A DNA stretch of 64,000 nt from an uncultured Zoogloea sp. (GTDB taxonomy: Bacteria > Pseudomonadota > Gammaproteobacteria > Burkholderiales > Rhodocyclaceae). Under the pieces are notes generated by a model. The model saw nothing but the letters and a program-made list of their open reading frames with translations, made no database searches and was not told the DNA's origin. The translations under genes were made by a program, and so were the position numbers. Positions within the stretch are counted from its first letter, which is position 1. Every line of letters starts with the position of its first letter. Of this stretch, positions 49,401-57,991 are shown one piece after another. Where the stretch lies: positions 28,447-92,446 of the forward strand of contig CALBTT010000227.1 in NCBI GenBank assembly GCA_937967645.1. Direction: 5' to 3'.

Positions 49401-50003
49401 ATGAGTGAAAAACTTGAGCGTCTGAGCCAGGTCCTGGCAGAGAAGCTGGGCGAGCGCGCCAAAAGCCTGGTTCTGGCCAGTGGCGAATTGACCCTGGTTG
49501 TGTCCGCAGGTGACTACTCCGCCGTAGCCTTGCTCCTGCGTGATGATCCCGATCTTAAGTTCGAGCAGCTCGTCGATCTTACTGGGCTGGATTACTCCTC
49601 TTATGCAGGCGTTGAGCAGCCCGGGCGCTTCGCGGTTTCGGTGCATCTGCTCTCCGTCAGCAAGAACGTCCGACTGCGTCTCCGCGTGTTTGCCGAGGAC
49701 GAGTCCTTTCCCATGCTGGATTCGGTGTGCGAGATCTGGCCGAGTGCCAACTGGTTCGAGCGTGAAGCTTTCGACCTTTTTGGCATCGTCTTCCTGAACC
49801 ACCCGGATCTGCGCCGGATTCTCACCGACTATGGCTTTGTCGGGTATCCGTTCCGCAAGGACTTCCCGATTTCCGGCTATGTGGAAATGCGTTACGACCA
49901 GGAGCTGGGCCGTGTGGTCTATCAGCCGGTCAGCATTGAGCCGCGTGAGAACACCCCGCGCATCGTGCGCGACGAAAATTATGGAAATGTAGGCAATGGC
50001 TGA
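49401..50003 (+). CDS. nuoC: NADH-quinone oxidoreductase subunit C
   Basis: NuoC is the 30-kDa-type subunit of the hydrophilic arm, without cofactors. The conserved WFEREAFDLFGIVF and HPDLRRILTDYGF segments are present. The product has 200 residues and is separate from NuoD, unlike the fused NuoCD of E. coli. ATG 49401 is chosen over TTG 49392. The end overlaps nuoD by 8 bases. Confidence 0.97.
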   Translation: MSEKLERLSQVLAEKLGERAKSLVLASGELTLVVSAGDYSAVALLLRDDPDLKFEQLVDLTGLDYSSYAGVEQPGRFAVSVHLLSVSKNVRLRLRVFAEDESFPMLDSVCEIWPSANWFEREAFDLFGIVFLNHPDLRRILTDYGFVGYPFRKDFPISGYVEMRYDQELGRVVYQPVSIEPRENTPRIVRDENYGNVGNG

Positions 50004-51249
50004 GATCCGCAACTACACCATCAATTTTGGCCCCCAGCACCCGTCCGCGCACGGGGTGTTGCGCTTGGTTCTCGAGCTGGACGGTGAAGTTGTCGAGCGT
50101 GCCGATCCGCATATCGGCCTGCTGCACCGCGGTACCGAGAAGCTGGCCGAGACCCGTACCTGGGTGCAGTCGGTTCCTTACATGGATCGTCTCGACTACG
50201 TGTCCATGATGTGCAACGAGCACGCCTACTGCATGTCCATCGAGCGTCTGCTTGGTCTGGAAGTGCCCCTGCGTGCCCAGTACATCCGCGTGCTCTTCGA
50301 CGAGATCACCCGCGTCCTGAACCATTTGCTGGCCGTCGGTACCCACGCGCTCGATATCGGCGCGATGACCATGGTGCTCTATACCTTCCGTGAGCGGGAG
50401 GACCTGATGGACGCCTATGAAGCCGTGTCCGGTGCCCGGATGCACGCTGCCTATTATCGTCCCGGTGGTGTCTACCGCGACCTGCCGGACCGGATGCCGC
50501 AATATGAGGTGTCCAAGTGGAAGTCAGCCAAGACAGTCAAGGAGCTCAATGAGAACCGTCAAGGTTCGCTCCTGGACTTCCTGGAGGATTTCACCCAGCG
50601 TTTTCCGAAGTACGTCGACGAATACGAAACCCTGCTCACCGACAACCGTATCTGGAAGCAGCGTACGGTTGGCATCGGCGTGGTGACCCCGGAGAAGGCC
50701 CTCGCCCTGGGCTTCTCGGGTGTGATGCTGCGCGGTTCCGGTATCGAATGGGATCTGCGCAAGAAGCAGCCCTACGAAGTTTACGATCAGCTCGATTTCG
50801 ATATTCCGGTGGGTGTCGAGGGCGATTGCTACGACCGCTATCTCTGCCGCATCGAGGAGATGCGTCAGTCCAACCGCATCATGAAGCAGTGCATCGACTG
50901 GCTGCGCAAGAATCCTGGTCCTGTGATTTCTTCCAACCACAAGGTTGCGCCTCCGTCCCGCGAGCGGATGAAGGGCAATATGGAAGAGCTGATCCACCAC
51001 TTCAAGCTGTTCACCGAAGGCATGCACGTCCCGCCGGGTGAGGTTTACGCAGCGGTGGAGCATCCCAAGGGTGAGTTCGGTGTTTACGCCGTCTCCGACG
51101 GTGCGAACAAGCCGTATCGCCTGAAACTTCGTTCCCCGGGCTTCGCGCACCTTTCCGCCATGGATGAAATGTCCCGTGGGCACATGATTGCCGACGTGGT
51201 GGCGATCATCGGCACGATGGACATCGTGTTCGGTGACGTCGACCGTTGA
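49996..51249 (+). CDS. nuoD: NADH-quinone oxidoreductase subunit D
   Basis: NuoD is the 49-kDa-type subunit forming the quinone cavity with NuoB. The quinone-site region INFGPQHPSAHGVLRL and the HIGLLHRGTEKLAE and YMDRLDYVSMM motifs are intact; the C-terminus ends IIGTMDIVFGDVDR as in the family. The length is 417 residues. It overlaps nuoC and precedes nuoE by 55 bases. Confidence 0.98.
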   Translation: MAEIRNYTINFGPQHPSAHGVLRLVLELDGEVVERADPHIGLLHRGTEKLAETRTWVQSVPYMDRLDYVSMMCNEHAYCMSIERLLGLEVPLRAQYIRVLFDEITRVLNHLLAVGTHALDIGAMTMVLYTFREREDLMDAYEAVSGARMHAAYYRPGGVYRDLPDRMPQYEVSKWKSAKTVKELNENRQGSLLDFLEDFTQRFPKYVDEYETLLTDNRIWKQRTVGIGVVTPEKALALGFSGVMLRGSGIEWDLRKKQPYEVYDQLDFDIPVGVEGDCYDRYLCRIEEMRQSNRIMKQCIDWLRKNPGPVISSNHKVAPPSRERMKGNMEELIHHFKLFTEGMHVPPGEVYAAVEHPKGEFGVYAVSDGANKPYRLKLRSPGFAHLSAMDEMSRGHMIADVVAIIGTMDIVFGDVDR

Positions 51250-51304
51250 TGCGGTCGGCTCGGCCTGCGACCTTAACGACATTCTGCAGACAGTAGATAC
51301 GAAA

Positions 51305-51781
51305 ATGCTTAGTCCGGAATCCCTGAAGAAAATCGATCGCGAGATCGCCAAATATCCTCCCGACCAGAAGCAGTCGGCGTCCATGGGCGCTCTGCGCATT
51401 GCGCAGGAGGAGAAGGGCTGGCTGGCGAACGAAACCATCGAGTTCGTGGCCGAGTACTTGGGTATGCCGGCAATCGCCGTCTATGAGGTGGCGAGTTTCT
51501 ACAACATGTACGACCTCGCTCCCGTCGGTGCCAAGAAGATCACCGTCTGCACCAATCTGCCCTGCGCGCTGTCGGGCGGTGTCCATGCTGCTGATTACAT
51601 CAAGAAGAAGCTGGGTATCGACTTCAACGAGACCACGGCGGATGGCCAGTTCACCCTGAAGGAGGGTGAGTGCATGGGCGCCTGCGGCGACGCACCTGTA
51701 CTTCTTGTGAACAATCACCGGATGTGCAGCTGGATGACCGAAGAGAAAATCGACCAACTCCTGGCTGATCTGAAAAAATGA
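51305..51781 (+). CDS. nuoE: NADH-quinone oxidoreductase subunit E
   Basis: NuoE is the 24-kDa-type subunit with the [2Fe-2S] cluster N1a. The ligands are in CTNLPC and CMGAC, with GDAP following. The product has 158 residues with a helical N-terminus (LSPESLKKIDREIAKYP). ATG 51305 is the natural start; the upstream open frame overlaps nuoD. The stop overlaps the nuoF start (ATGA). Confidence 0.97.
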   Translation: MLSPESLKKIDREIAKYPPDQKQSASMGALRIAQEEKGWLANETIEFVAEYLGMPAIAVYEVASFYNMYDLAPVGAKKITVCTNLPCALSGGVHAADYIKKKLGIDFNETTADGQFTLKEGECMGACGDAPVLLVNNHRMCSWMTEEKIDQLLADLKK

Positions 51782-53088
51782 CTTCACAAGGCATTATCCT
51801 CTCCGGCCTCGATGGAGACCGAACCTGGCGGCTCGCTGACTATGTGAAGCGCGGTGGCTACGATGCGCTTAAGAAGATCATCGCGGAGAAGATCCCTGCG
51901 GATCAGATCATCAGCGAGGTCAAGAAGTCTGCGCTCCGCGGGCGCGGTGGCGCAGGTTTTCCCACCGGCCTGAAGTGGAGCTTCATGCCGCGTGCCTTCC
52001 CCGGGGCCAAGTACATCGCCTGTAACTCCGACGAGGGCGAACCCGGTACCTTCAAGGACCGCGACATCCTCCGCTACAACCCGCACACCGTGATCGAAGG
52101 CATGATCATCGCGGGCTATGCCATGGGTTGCGAGCGAGGCTACAACTACATTCACGGCGAGATCTTCGAAGTCTATGAGCGCTTCGAGGAGGCGCTGCAG
52201 GAGGCACGCGAGGCGGGCCTGCTGGGCAACAACATCCTTGGCTCCGACTTCAGCTTCGATCTGTTTGCGCACCATGGTTATGGCGCATACATCTGCGGTG
52301 AAGAGACCGCGCTGCTGGAGTCGATCGAAGGCAAGAAGGGGCAGCCCCGCTTCAAGCCGCCGTTCCCGGCCAGTTTTGGTCTGTACGGCAAGCCGACGAC
52401 CATCAACAATACCGAGACCTTCGCGTCGATTCCGTACATCATCCGTGAAGGCGGCGACGCCTTCCTGGCGCTGGGCAAGCCCAATAACGGCGGCACCAAG
52501 CTGTTCTCGGTATCGGGCCACGTCAATAAGCCCGGCAATTACGAAATCCCGCTGGGCACGCCGTTCTCCACTCTGCTCGAGATGGCGGGGGGGGTGCGTG
52601 GCGGGCGCAAGTTGAAGGCCGTGATCCCGGGCGGATCGTCGGCGCCTGTGCTGCCTGCCTCGGTGATGATGGATTGCACCATGGACTACGACTCGATCTC
52701 CAAGGGCGGGTCGATGCTGGGTTCGGGCGCCGTGATCGTGATGGACGAGACCACCTGCATGGTCAAGGCACTCGAGCGCCTCTCCTACTTCTACTTTGAA
52801 GAGTCCTGCGGTCAATGTACGCCGTGCCGTGAGGGCACCGGCTGGCTCTATCGGGTCGTGCATCGGATCGAGAACGGCCTCGGCCGTCCAGACGATCTGG
52901 ACCTGCTCAACAGCGTTACCGCCAACATCATGGGCCGTACCATCTGCGCCCTGGGTGACGCGGCCTCCATGCCGGTGCAGAGTTTCGTGAAGCACTTCGG
53001 TGACGAGTTCGCGTTCCATATTGAACACAAGAAGTGCCTCGTGCCGAAGGATGTTCAGCACGAAGGCAGCAAGATTTACGTAGCGTAG
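51778..53088 (+). CDS. nuoF: NADH-quinone oxidoreductase subunit F
   Basis: NuoF is the NADH-binding 51-kDa-type subunit with FMN and cluster N3. The NADH/FMN loop is RGRGGAGFPTGLKW, the FMN-site region is YICGEETALLESIEG, and the [4Fe-4S] ligands are in ESCGQCTPCREG plus the Cys of TICALGD. The length is 436 residues. Coupled to nuoE by a 4-base overlap. Confidence 0.98.
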   Translation: MTSQGIILSGLDGDRTWRLADYVKRGGYDALKKIIAEKIPADQIISEVKKSALRGRGGAGFPTGLKWSFMPRAFPGAKYIACNSDEGEPGTFKDRDILRYNPHTVIEGMIIAGYAMGCERGYNYIHGEIFEVYERFEEALQEAREAGLLGNNILGSDFSFDLFAHHGYGAYICGEETALLESIEGKKGQPRFKPPFPASFGLYGKPTTINNTETFASIPYIIREGGDAFLALGKPNNGGTKLFSVSGHVNKPGNYEIPLGTPFSTLLEMAGGVRGGRKLKAVIPGGSSAPVLPASVMMDCTMDYDSISKGGSMLGSGAVIVMDETTCMVKALERLSYFYFEESCGQCTPCREGTGWLYRVVHRIENGLGRPDDLDLLNSVTANIMGRTICALGDAASMPVQSFVKHFGDEFAFHIEHKKCLVPKDVQHEGSKIYVA

Positions 53089-53095
53089 GCTCGAC

Positions 53096-55447
53096 ATGCT
53101 AGAAATCGAAATTGACGGAAAGCAGTTGCAGGTTCCTGACGGTAGCACCGTCATGGAGGCGGCCAACCAGGTCGGCGCCTATGTGCCGCATTTCTGCTAT
53201 CACAAGAAGCTGTCCATCGCGGCGAACTGCCGGATGTGTCTCGTCCAGGTCGAGAAGGCGCCCAAGCCCTTGCCCGCCTGCGCGACGCCGGTCACCAACG
53301 GGATGAAGGTGTGGACCCACTCCGAGCAGGCCGTGAAGGCTCAGAAGGGTGTGATGGAGTTCCTGCTGATCAATCACCCGCTGGATTGCCCGATCTGCGA
53401 CCAGGGCGGCGAGTGTCAGCTGCAGGATCTGTCGGTGGGCTACGGTGGTGTGCAGTCCCGCTACGAGGAAGAGAAGCGCGTGGTCTCCAACAAGGACCTC
53501 GGCCCCCTCGTGTCGACCGACATGACCCGCTGCATCAACTGCACCCGCTGCGTGCGCTTCACCACCGAGATTGCCGGCCTGATGGAACTGGGCCAGGCCT
53601 TCCGCGGTGAGCATGCGGAGATCATGCCCTTCGTCGAGAAGACCATCGAGACCGAGCTGTCGGGCAACATCATCGACCTGTGTCCGGTCGGTGCCCTGAC
53701 CTCCAAGCCTTTCCGTTTCGGCGCCCGTGCCTGGGAAATGTCGCGGCGCAAGTCCGTGAGTCCGCATGACTCCCTCGGCAGCAACCTCGTCGTTCAGATC
53801 AAGAATGACCAGGTCAAGCGCGTCCTGCCGCTCGAGAATGAAGACGTCAACGAATGCTGGCTGTCCGACAAGGACCGCTTCTCTTACGAGGCCCTGGCCT
53901 CCGGGGAGCGTTTGACCAAGCCGATGATCAAGCAGGGCGGCCAGTGGGCAGAGACCGACTGGGCGACTGCGCTCGAGTACGTGGCCAACGGCTTGAAGTC
54001 GATTGCCGCCGAGCACGGCGCAGCGTCCATCGGTGCCCTTGTGTCTCCGCACAGCACCCTTGAGGAGCTGGAGCTTGCCCAGACCCTGGTGCGCGGCATC
54101 GGGTCCGGCAACATCGATTTTCGCCTGCGTCAGTCCGACTTCTCGGCCGATGGCAAGCGTGAAGGCGCTCCCTGGCTGGGCATGCCGGTCAGCAAGATCG
54201 GCAGCCTCGACCGTCTGTTCGTGGTTGGCAGTTTCTTCCGCAAGGATCATCCCCTCATCGCCCAGCGCGTTCGCCAGGCGGCGAAGCGCGGTCTCAAGGT
54301 GAATGCGCTGAATCCGGCCTTTGATGACTGGCAGCTGCCGGTCACCAATGCGCTGAAGGTCAAGCCCAGTGAAATGGCGTCCAGCCTGCTCGCAGTGCTG
54401 AAGAGCCTGATCGATATTTCCGGTGAGGCTTACAACGGTGAATATGCGGCGGCGCTGGCTGCGGTGTCCGTTGATCCTGCCGCCCGTGCCATTGCCGAGA
54501 GTCTTGCCTCCGGCCGTCGCAGCGCTGTATGGCTGGGCAACCTTGCTGAGCAGCACAAGGATGCGGCCACGCTGCACGCGCTGGCCCAGGAAATCGCGCG
54601 CGTTGCCAAGGCCTCCTTCGGCATCGTGGGTGAGGCCGCCAACAGCGTTGGTGGCTATCTGGTCAATGCGATCCCCGCCGCTGGCAAGGGTCTCAATGCT
54701 GCGCAGATGCTGTCTGCGCCGCTCAAGGCCTATGTGCTGCTGAACGTGGAGCCGGAGCTCGACTCCGCTGCTGGTAGCAGCGCCCTGCGTACCCTCGCAA
54801 AGGCGGAGATGGTGGCAGTGCTGAGCGCTTTCAAGTCTGCCGCTGCGCTCGAGTACGCGGATGTGATGCTTCCGGTTGCGCCCTTCACCGAGACCGCTGG
54901 CACGTATGTGAACTGCGAAGGTCGTGCCCAATCCTTCTACGCCGTCGTCAAGCCGCGTGGCGAAGCGCGCCCCGCATGGAAGGTGTTGAAGGTCATCGGC
55001 GACATGCTCGGCCTTGAAGGTTTCTCGGTCGATAGCGTCGAAGATGTGCGCAAGCGCGTCCTTCGTACCGATGGCAATGTCGACCAGAGCAAGCTCGGCA
55101 ATGCGGTCCATGGTATCGAAGTGAAGCTCGGCACTGTGTCGGGCAAGCTGGAGCGCGTCTCGGACGTGCCGATCTATTTCGCTGATCCGATCGCCCGCCG
55201 GTCGGCTCCGCTGCAGCAGACCACTGATGCGGCAGAGCCCCAGGCCCGGGTCTCGAAGGCGACGCTGGCCCAGATCGGTGTGGACGTCGGTGCCCGGGTC
55301 AAGGTGGCCTCGGCCGAAGGAGCTGTCGTGGTCACTCTGGTCGAGGACGCTGGTGTTGCCGACGGTTGCGTGCGACTGGCTGCAGCCCATGTCCTTACCG
55401 CGCCGCTCGGGGCGCTCAATGGTGAAGTCAGCGTGGAGCGGGTGTAA
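53096..55447 (+). CDS. nuoG: NADH-quinone oxidoreductase subunit G
   Basis: NuoG is the largest peripheral subunit. The N-terminal [2Fe-2S] ferredoxin domain (CYHKKLSIAANCRMC and a later PAC), the His-Cys cluster (HPLDCPICDQGGECQLQD) and the [4Fe-4S] motif CINCTRC with CPVGAL are present. The molybdopterin-oxidoreductase-like domain follows. The extra N7 cysteines found in E. coli NuoG are absent (that region reads SVSPHDSLGSN). The length is 783 residues. Its stop overlaps nuoH by one base. Confidence 0.97.
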   Translation: MLEIEIDGKQLQVPDGSTVMEAANQVGAYVPHFCYHKKLSIAANCRMCLVQVEKAPKPLPACATPVTNGMKVWTHSEQAVKAQKGVMEFLLINHPLDCPICDQGGECQLQDLSVGYGGVQSRYEEEKRVVSNKDLGPLVSTDMTRCINCTRCVRFTTEIAGLMELGQAFRGEHAEIMPFVEKTIETELSGNIIDLCPVGALTSKPFRFGARAWEMSRRKSVSPHDSLGSNLVVQIKNDQVKRVLPLENEDVNECWLSDKDRFSYEALASGERLTKPMIKQGGQWAETDWATALEYVANGLKSIAAEHGAASIGALVSPHSTLEELELAQTLVRGIGSGNIDFRLRQSDFSADGKREGAPWLGMPVSKIGSLDRLFVVGSFFRKDHPLIAQRVRQAAKRGLKVNALNPAFDDWQLPVTNALKVKPSEMASSLLAVLKSLIDISGEAYNGEYAAALAAVSVDPAARAIAESLASGRRSAVWLGNLAEQHKDAATLHALAQEIARVAKASFGIVGEAANSVGGYLVNAIPAAGKGLNAAQMLSAPLKAYVLLNVEPELDSAAGSSALRTLAKAEMVAVLSAFKSAAALEYADVMLPVAPFTETAGTYVNCEGRAQSFYAVVKPRGEARPAWKVLKVIGDMLGLEGFSVDSVEDVRKRVLRTDGNVDQSKLGNAVHGIEVKLGTVSGKLERVSDVPIYFADPIARRSAPLQQTTDAAEPQARVSKATLAQIGVDVGARVKVASAEGAVVVTLVEDAGVADGCVRLAAAHVLTAPLGALNGEVSVERV

Positions 55448-56496
55448 TGGAATCCATCATCGAGCCGGTTGCGGCATTGTTCGGGCCCGCCTGGCCCCTC
55501 GTCTGGTCCCTGCTGAAGATCATCGGCATCATTGCGCCGCTGTTCCTGTGCGTGGCCTATCTGACCCTGGCTGAGCGCAAGGTCATCGGCTACATGCAGG
55601 TCCGTATCGGTCCCAATCGCGTGGGCCCGCGCGGCTTGCTGCAGCCGATCGCTGACGGCGTGAAGCTGCTGCTGAAGGAAGTCATCGTTCCGTCCGGTGC
55701 CAACAAGGGCCTCTTCATCCTCGGCCCCGTGCTGGCGCTGGGTCCTGCGCTGGCCGCCTGGGCAGTCGTGCCCTTCTCCGAAGGTTGGGTCATCGGCAAC
55801 GTCGATGCAGGTCTGTTGTTCCTGCTCGCAGTCACCTCCATCGAAGTGTACGGCGTGATCATCGCGGCCTGGGCGTCCAACTCCAAGTACGCCTTCCTCG
55901 GCGGCATGCGTGCCGCGGCCCAGATGGTGTCCTACGAAATCGCGATGGGCTTTGCGCTGGTCTGCGTGCTGATGATCTCCTCCAGCCTGAATCTGAGTGA
56001 GATCGTGGCAGGGCAGGGCAGGGGCCAATGGGCCGAGTGGGGTTTCGGCTTCCTGAGCTGGAACTGGCTGCCGCTGTTTCCGATGTTCATCGTCTACCTG
56101 ATTTCCGGTATCGCAGAAACCAACCGCGCTCCGTTCGACGTGGTGGAAGGTGAGTCCGAGATCGTGGCCGGTCACATGGTCGAGTATTCCGGCATGGCGT
56201 TTGCGCTGTTCTTCCTCGGCGAATACGCGAACATGATCCTGATTTCGGCGCTCACCTCCATCCTGTTCCTGGGTGGCTGGCTGTCGCCGGTGGGGTTCCT
56301 GCCCGACAGCTTCCTCTGGCTGGTGGCCAAGACCTCGTTCATCCTGTTCCTGTTCCTCTGGTTCCGTGCGACTTTCCCCCGGTTCCGGTACGACCACATC
56401 ATGCGTCTGGGTTGGAAGGTGTTCATCCCCCTGACCTTGTTCTGGGTCGTGGTGGTGGCTGTCTGGGTGATGTCGCCGTTCTCGATCTGGAAGTGA
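55447..56496 (+). CDS. nuoH: NADH-quinone oxidoreductase subunit H
   Basis: NuoH links the quinone cavity with the proton channels. It has about eight membrane helices and the motifs ERKVIGYMQVRIGPNRVGP and ISGIAETNRAPFDVVEGESE, with the charged loop lining the quinone path. The length is 349 residues. The ATG shares a base with the nuoG stop (TAATG). Confidence 0.98.
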   Translation: MESIIEPVAALFGPAWPLVWSLLKIIGIIAPLFLCVAYLTLAERKVIGYMQVRIGPNRVGPRGLLQPIADGVKLLLKEVIVPSGANKGLFILGPVLALGPALAAWAVVPFSEGWVIGNVDAGLLFLLAVTSIEVYGVIIAAWASNSKYAFLGGMRAAAQMVSYEIAMGFALVCVLMISSSLNLSEIVAGQGRGQWAEWGFGFLSWNWLPLFPMFIVYLISGIAETNRAPFDVVEGESEIVAGHMVEYSGMAFALFFLGEYANMILISALTSILFLGGWLSPVGFLPDSFLWLVAKTSFILFLFLWFRATFPRFRYDHIMRLGWKVFIPLTLFWVVVVAVWVMSPFSIWK

Positions 56497-56506
56497 GGAG
56501 AAGAAG

Positions 56507-56995
56507 ATGGGTTCTATGAAAGATTATGTTGGCAGTCTTTTTCTCAAGGAACTGCTGAAGGGCATGGCCCTGACTGGCCGTCACTTCTTTGCACGGAAGA
56601 TCACGGTTCAGTTCCCTGAAGAGAAGACCCCGCAGAGTTCGCGTTTCCGCGGGCTGCATGCCTTGCGCCGTTACCCCAACGGTGAGGAGCGCTGCATTGC
56701 GTGCAAGCTGTGCGAGGCGATCTGTCCGGCGATGGCGATCACCATCGAATCAGAGCAGCGTGATGACGGTTCCCGTCGGACGAGCCGTTACGACATCGAT
56801 CTGACCAAGTGCATTTTCTGCGGCTTCTGCGAGGAAGCCTGCCCGGTGGATGCGATCGTTGAAACCCGGGTCTTCGAATACCACGGAGAGAAGCGGGGCG
56901 ATCTCTACTACACCAAGCAGATGCTGCTGGCAGTCGGAGACCGCTACGAGTCGCAGATCGCCAAGGATCGGGAAGCCGATTCCAAGTATCGCTAA
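56507..56995 (+). CDS. nuoI: NADH-quinone oxidoreductase subunit I
   Basis: NuoI carries the two [4Fe-4S] clusters N6a and N6b. The two ferredoxin motifs are CIACKLCEAICP and CIFCGFCEEACP, each with its fourth cysteine before Pro. The length is 162 residues. ATG 56507 has AGGAG six bases upstream overlapping the nuoH stop, so it is preferred to ATG 56516. Confidence 0.98.
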   Translation: MGSMKDYVGSLFLKELLKGMALTGRHFFARKITVQFPEEKTPQSSRFRGLHALRRYPNGEERCIACKLCEAICPAMAITIESEQRDDGSRRTSRYDIDLTKCIFCGFCEEACPVDAIVETRVFEYHGEKRGDLYYTKQMLLAVGDRYESQIAKDREADSKYR

Positions 56996-57037
56996 GGCGA
57001 CAGCACACGAGCCAAATCTTCTTTGCGGGTCACGTAT

Positions 57038-57640
57038 ATGGATTTCCAGACAGTAGTCTTTTACTTCTTTTCGACGGTCCTGGTGCTCTCTGCGCTGCGT
57101 GTGATCACTGCGCGCAACCCGGTGCATGCAGCCCTTTTCCTCGTTCTCACGTTCTTTACGGCGGGTGGTATCTGGATGCTGCTGCGCGCGGAGTTTCTCG
57201 CCATCGCTCTGGTGATGGTCTACGTGGGCGCGGTGATGGTGTTGTTCCTGTTCGTCGTGATGATGCTGGACATCAACCTTGATCGTATCCGTGAAGGGTT
57301 CTGGAGCTATCTGCCAGTCGGTGCAGTGATCGGTCTGCTGATGGTGGTCGAGATGGCCATCGTCCTCGGCGGCAAGTACTTTGGCCTTGAAGGCATGCCG
57401 GCGCCGGCTGATCCGGGCGAGGGCTACAGCAATACCAAGGAGCTGGGCCGCCTTCTCTACACCGAGTACGTGTATCCGTTCGAGCTTGCATCCATTGTTC
57501 TGCTGGTTGCAATGATTGCCGCAATCGCACTGACCCTGCGCAAGCGTAACAACGTGAAGGTTGTCGATCCTGCTGCTCAGGTTGCAGTCAAGCGTGACGA
57601 TCGTGTGCGCATCGTTTCGATGCGTGCAGAAAAAGACTGA
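57038..57640 (+). CDS. nuoJ: NADH-quinone oxidoreductase subunit J
   Basis: NuoJ is a membrane subunit with five helices; the third contains the conserved VMVYVGAVMVLFLFVVMML segment with its flexible glycine. The length is 200 residues with a charged C-terminal tail (VAVKRDDRVRIVSMRAEKD). ATG 57038 (MDFQTVVFYFF) is chosen over ATG 57023. A 14-bp palindrome lies between it and nuoK. Confidence 0.96.
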   Translation: MDFQTVVFYFFSTVLVLSALRVITARNPVHAALFLVLTFFTAGGIWMLLRAEFLAIALVMVYVGAVMVLFLFVVMMLDINLDRIREGFWSYLPVGAVIGLLMVVEMAIVLGGKYFGLEGMPAPADPGEGYSNTKELGRLLYTEYVYPFELASIVLLVAMIAAIALTLRKRNNVKVVDPAAQVAVKRDDRVRIVSMRAEKD

Positions 57641-57649
57641 AAAATTCTG

Positions 57650-57663
57650 CTGACGATCGTCAG
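57650..57663. repeat. 14-bp perfect palindrome between nuoJ and nuoK
   Basis: CTGACGATCGTCAG is perfectly self-complementary. It lies directly before the G-rich ribosome-binding region of nuoK (GGGGGG, 57663-57669 area), so any pairing there could affect nuoK translation. It could also be coincidental. Confidence 0.6.
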
Positions 57664-57674
57664 GGGGGGTATTA

Positions 57675-57980
57675 ATGCTTTCGTTGTCTCATTATCTGAT
57701 TCTCGGGGCGATACTGTTTTCCATCGGTATCGTCGGGATCTTCCTTAATCGCAAGAATTTGATCGTTCTGCTGATGGCCATCGAGCTGATCCTGCTCGCC
57801 GTCAATATGAACTTCATCGCGTTCTCCCACTATCTCGGGGACGCTGCGGGTCAAATCTTTGTTTTCTTCATTTTGACCGTCGCAGCGGCCGAAGCCGCCA
57901 TCGGTCTGGCCATTCTCGTTGCGTTGTTCCGCAATCTGCGGACGATTCACGTTGATGACCTGGATAGTCTCAAGGGATAA
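57675..57980 (+). CDS. nuoK: NADH-quinone oxidoreductase subunit K
   Basis: NuoK is a 101-residue antiporter-like subunit with three helices. The two functional glutamates are present, one in LLMAIELILLAVNMNF and one in VAAAEAAIGLAI. The ATG is preceded by a long G-run. Coupled to nuoL at an 11-base gap. Confidence 0.97.
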   Translation: MLSLSHYLILGAILFSIGIVGIFLNRKNLIVLLMAIELILLAVNMNFIAFSHYLGDAAGQIFVFFILTVAAAEAAIGLAILVALFRNLRTIHVDDLDSLKG

Positions 57981-57991
57981 GGAAGCGTTCG

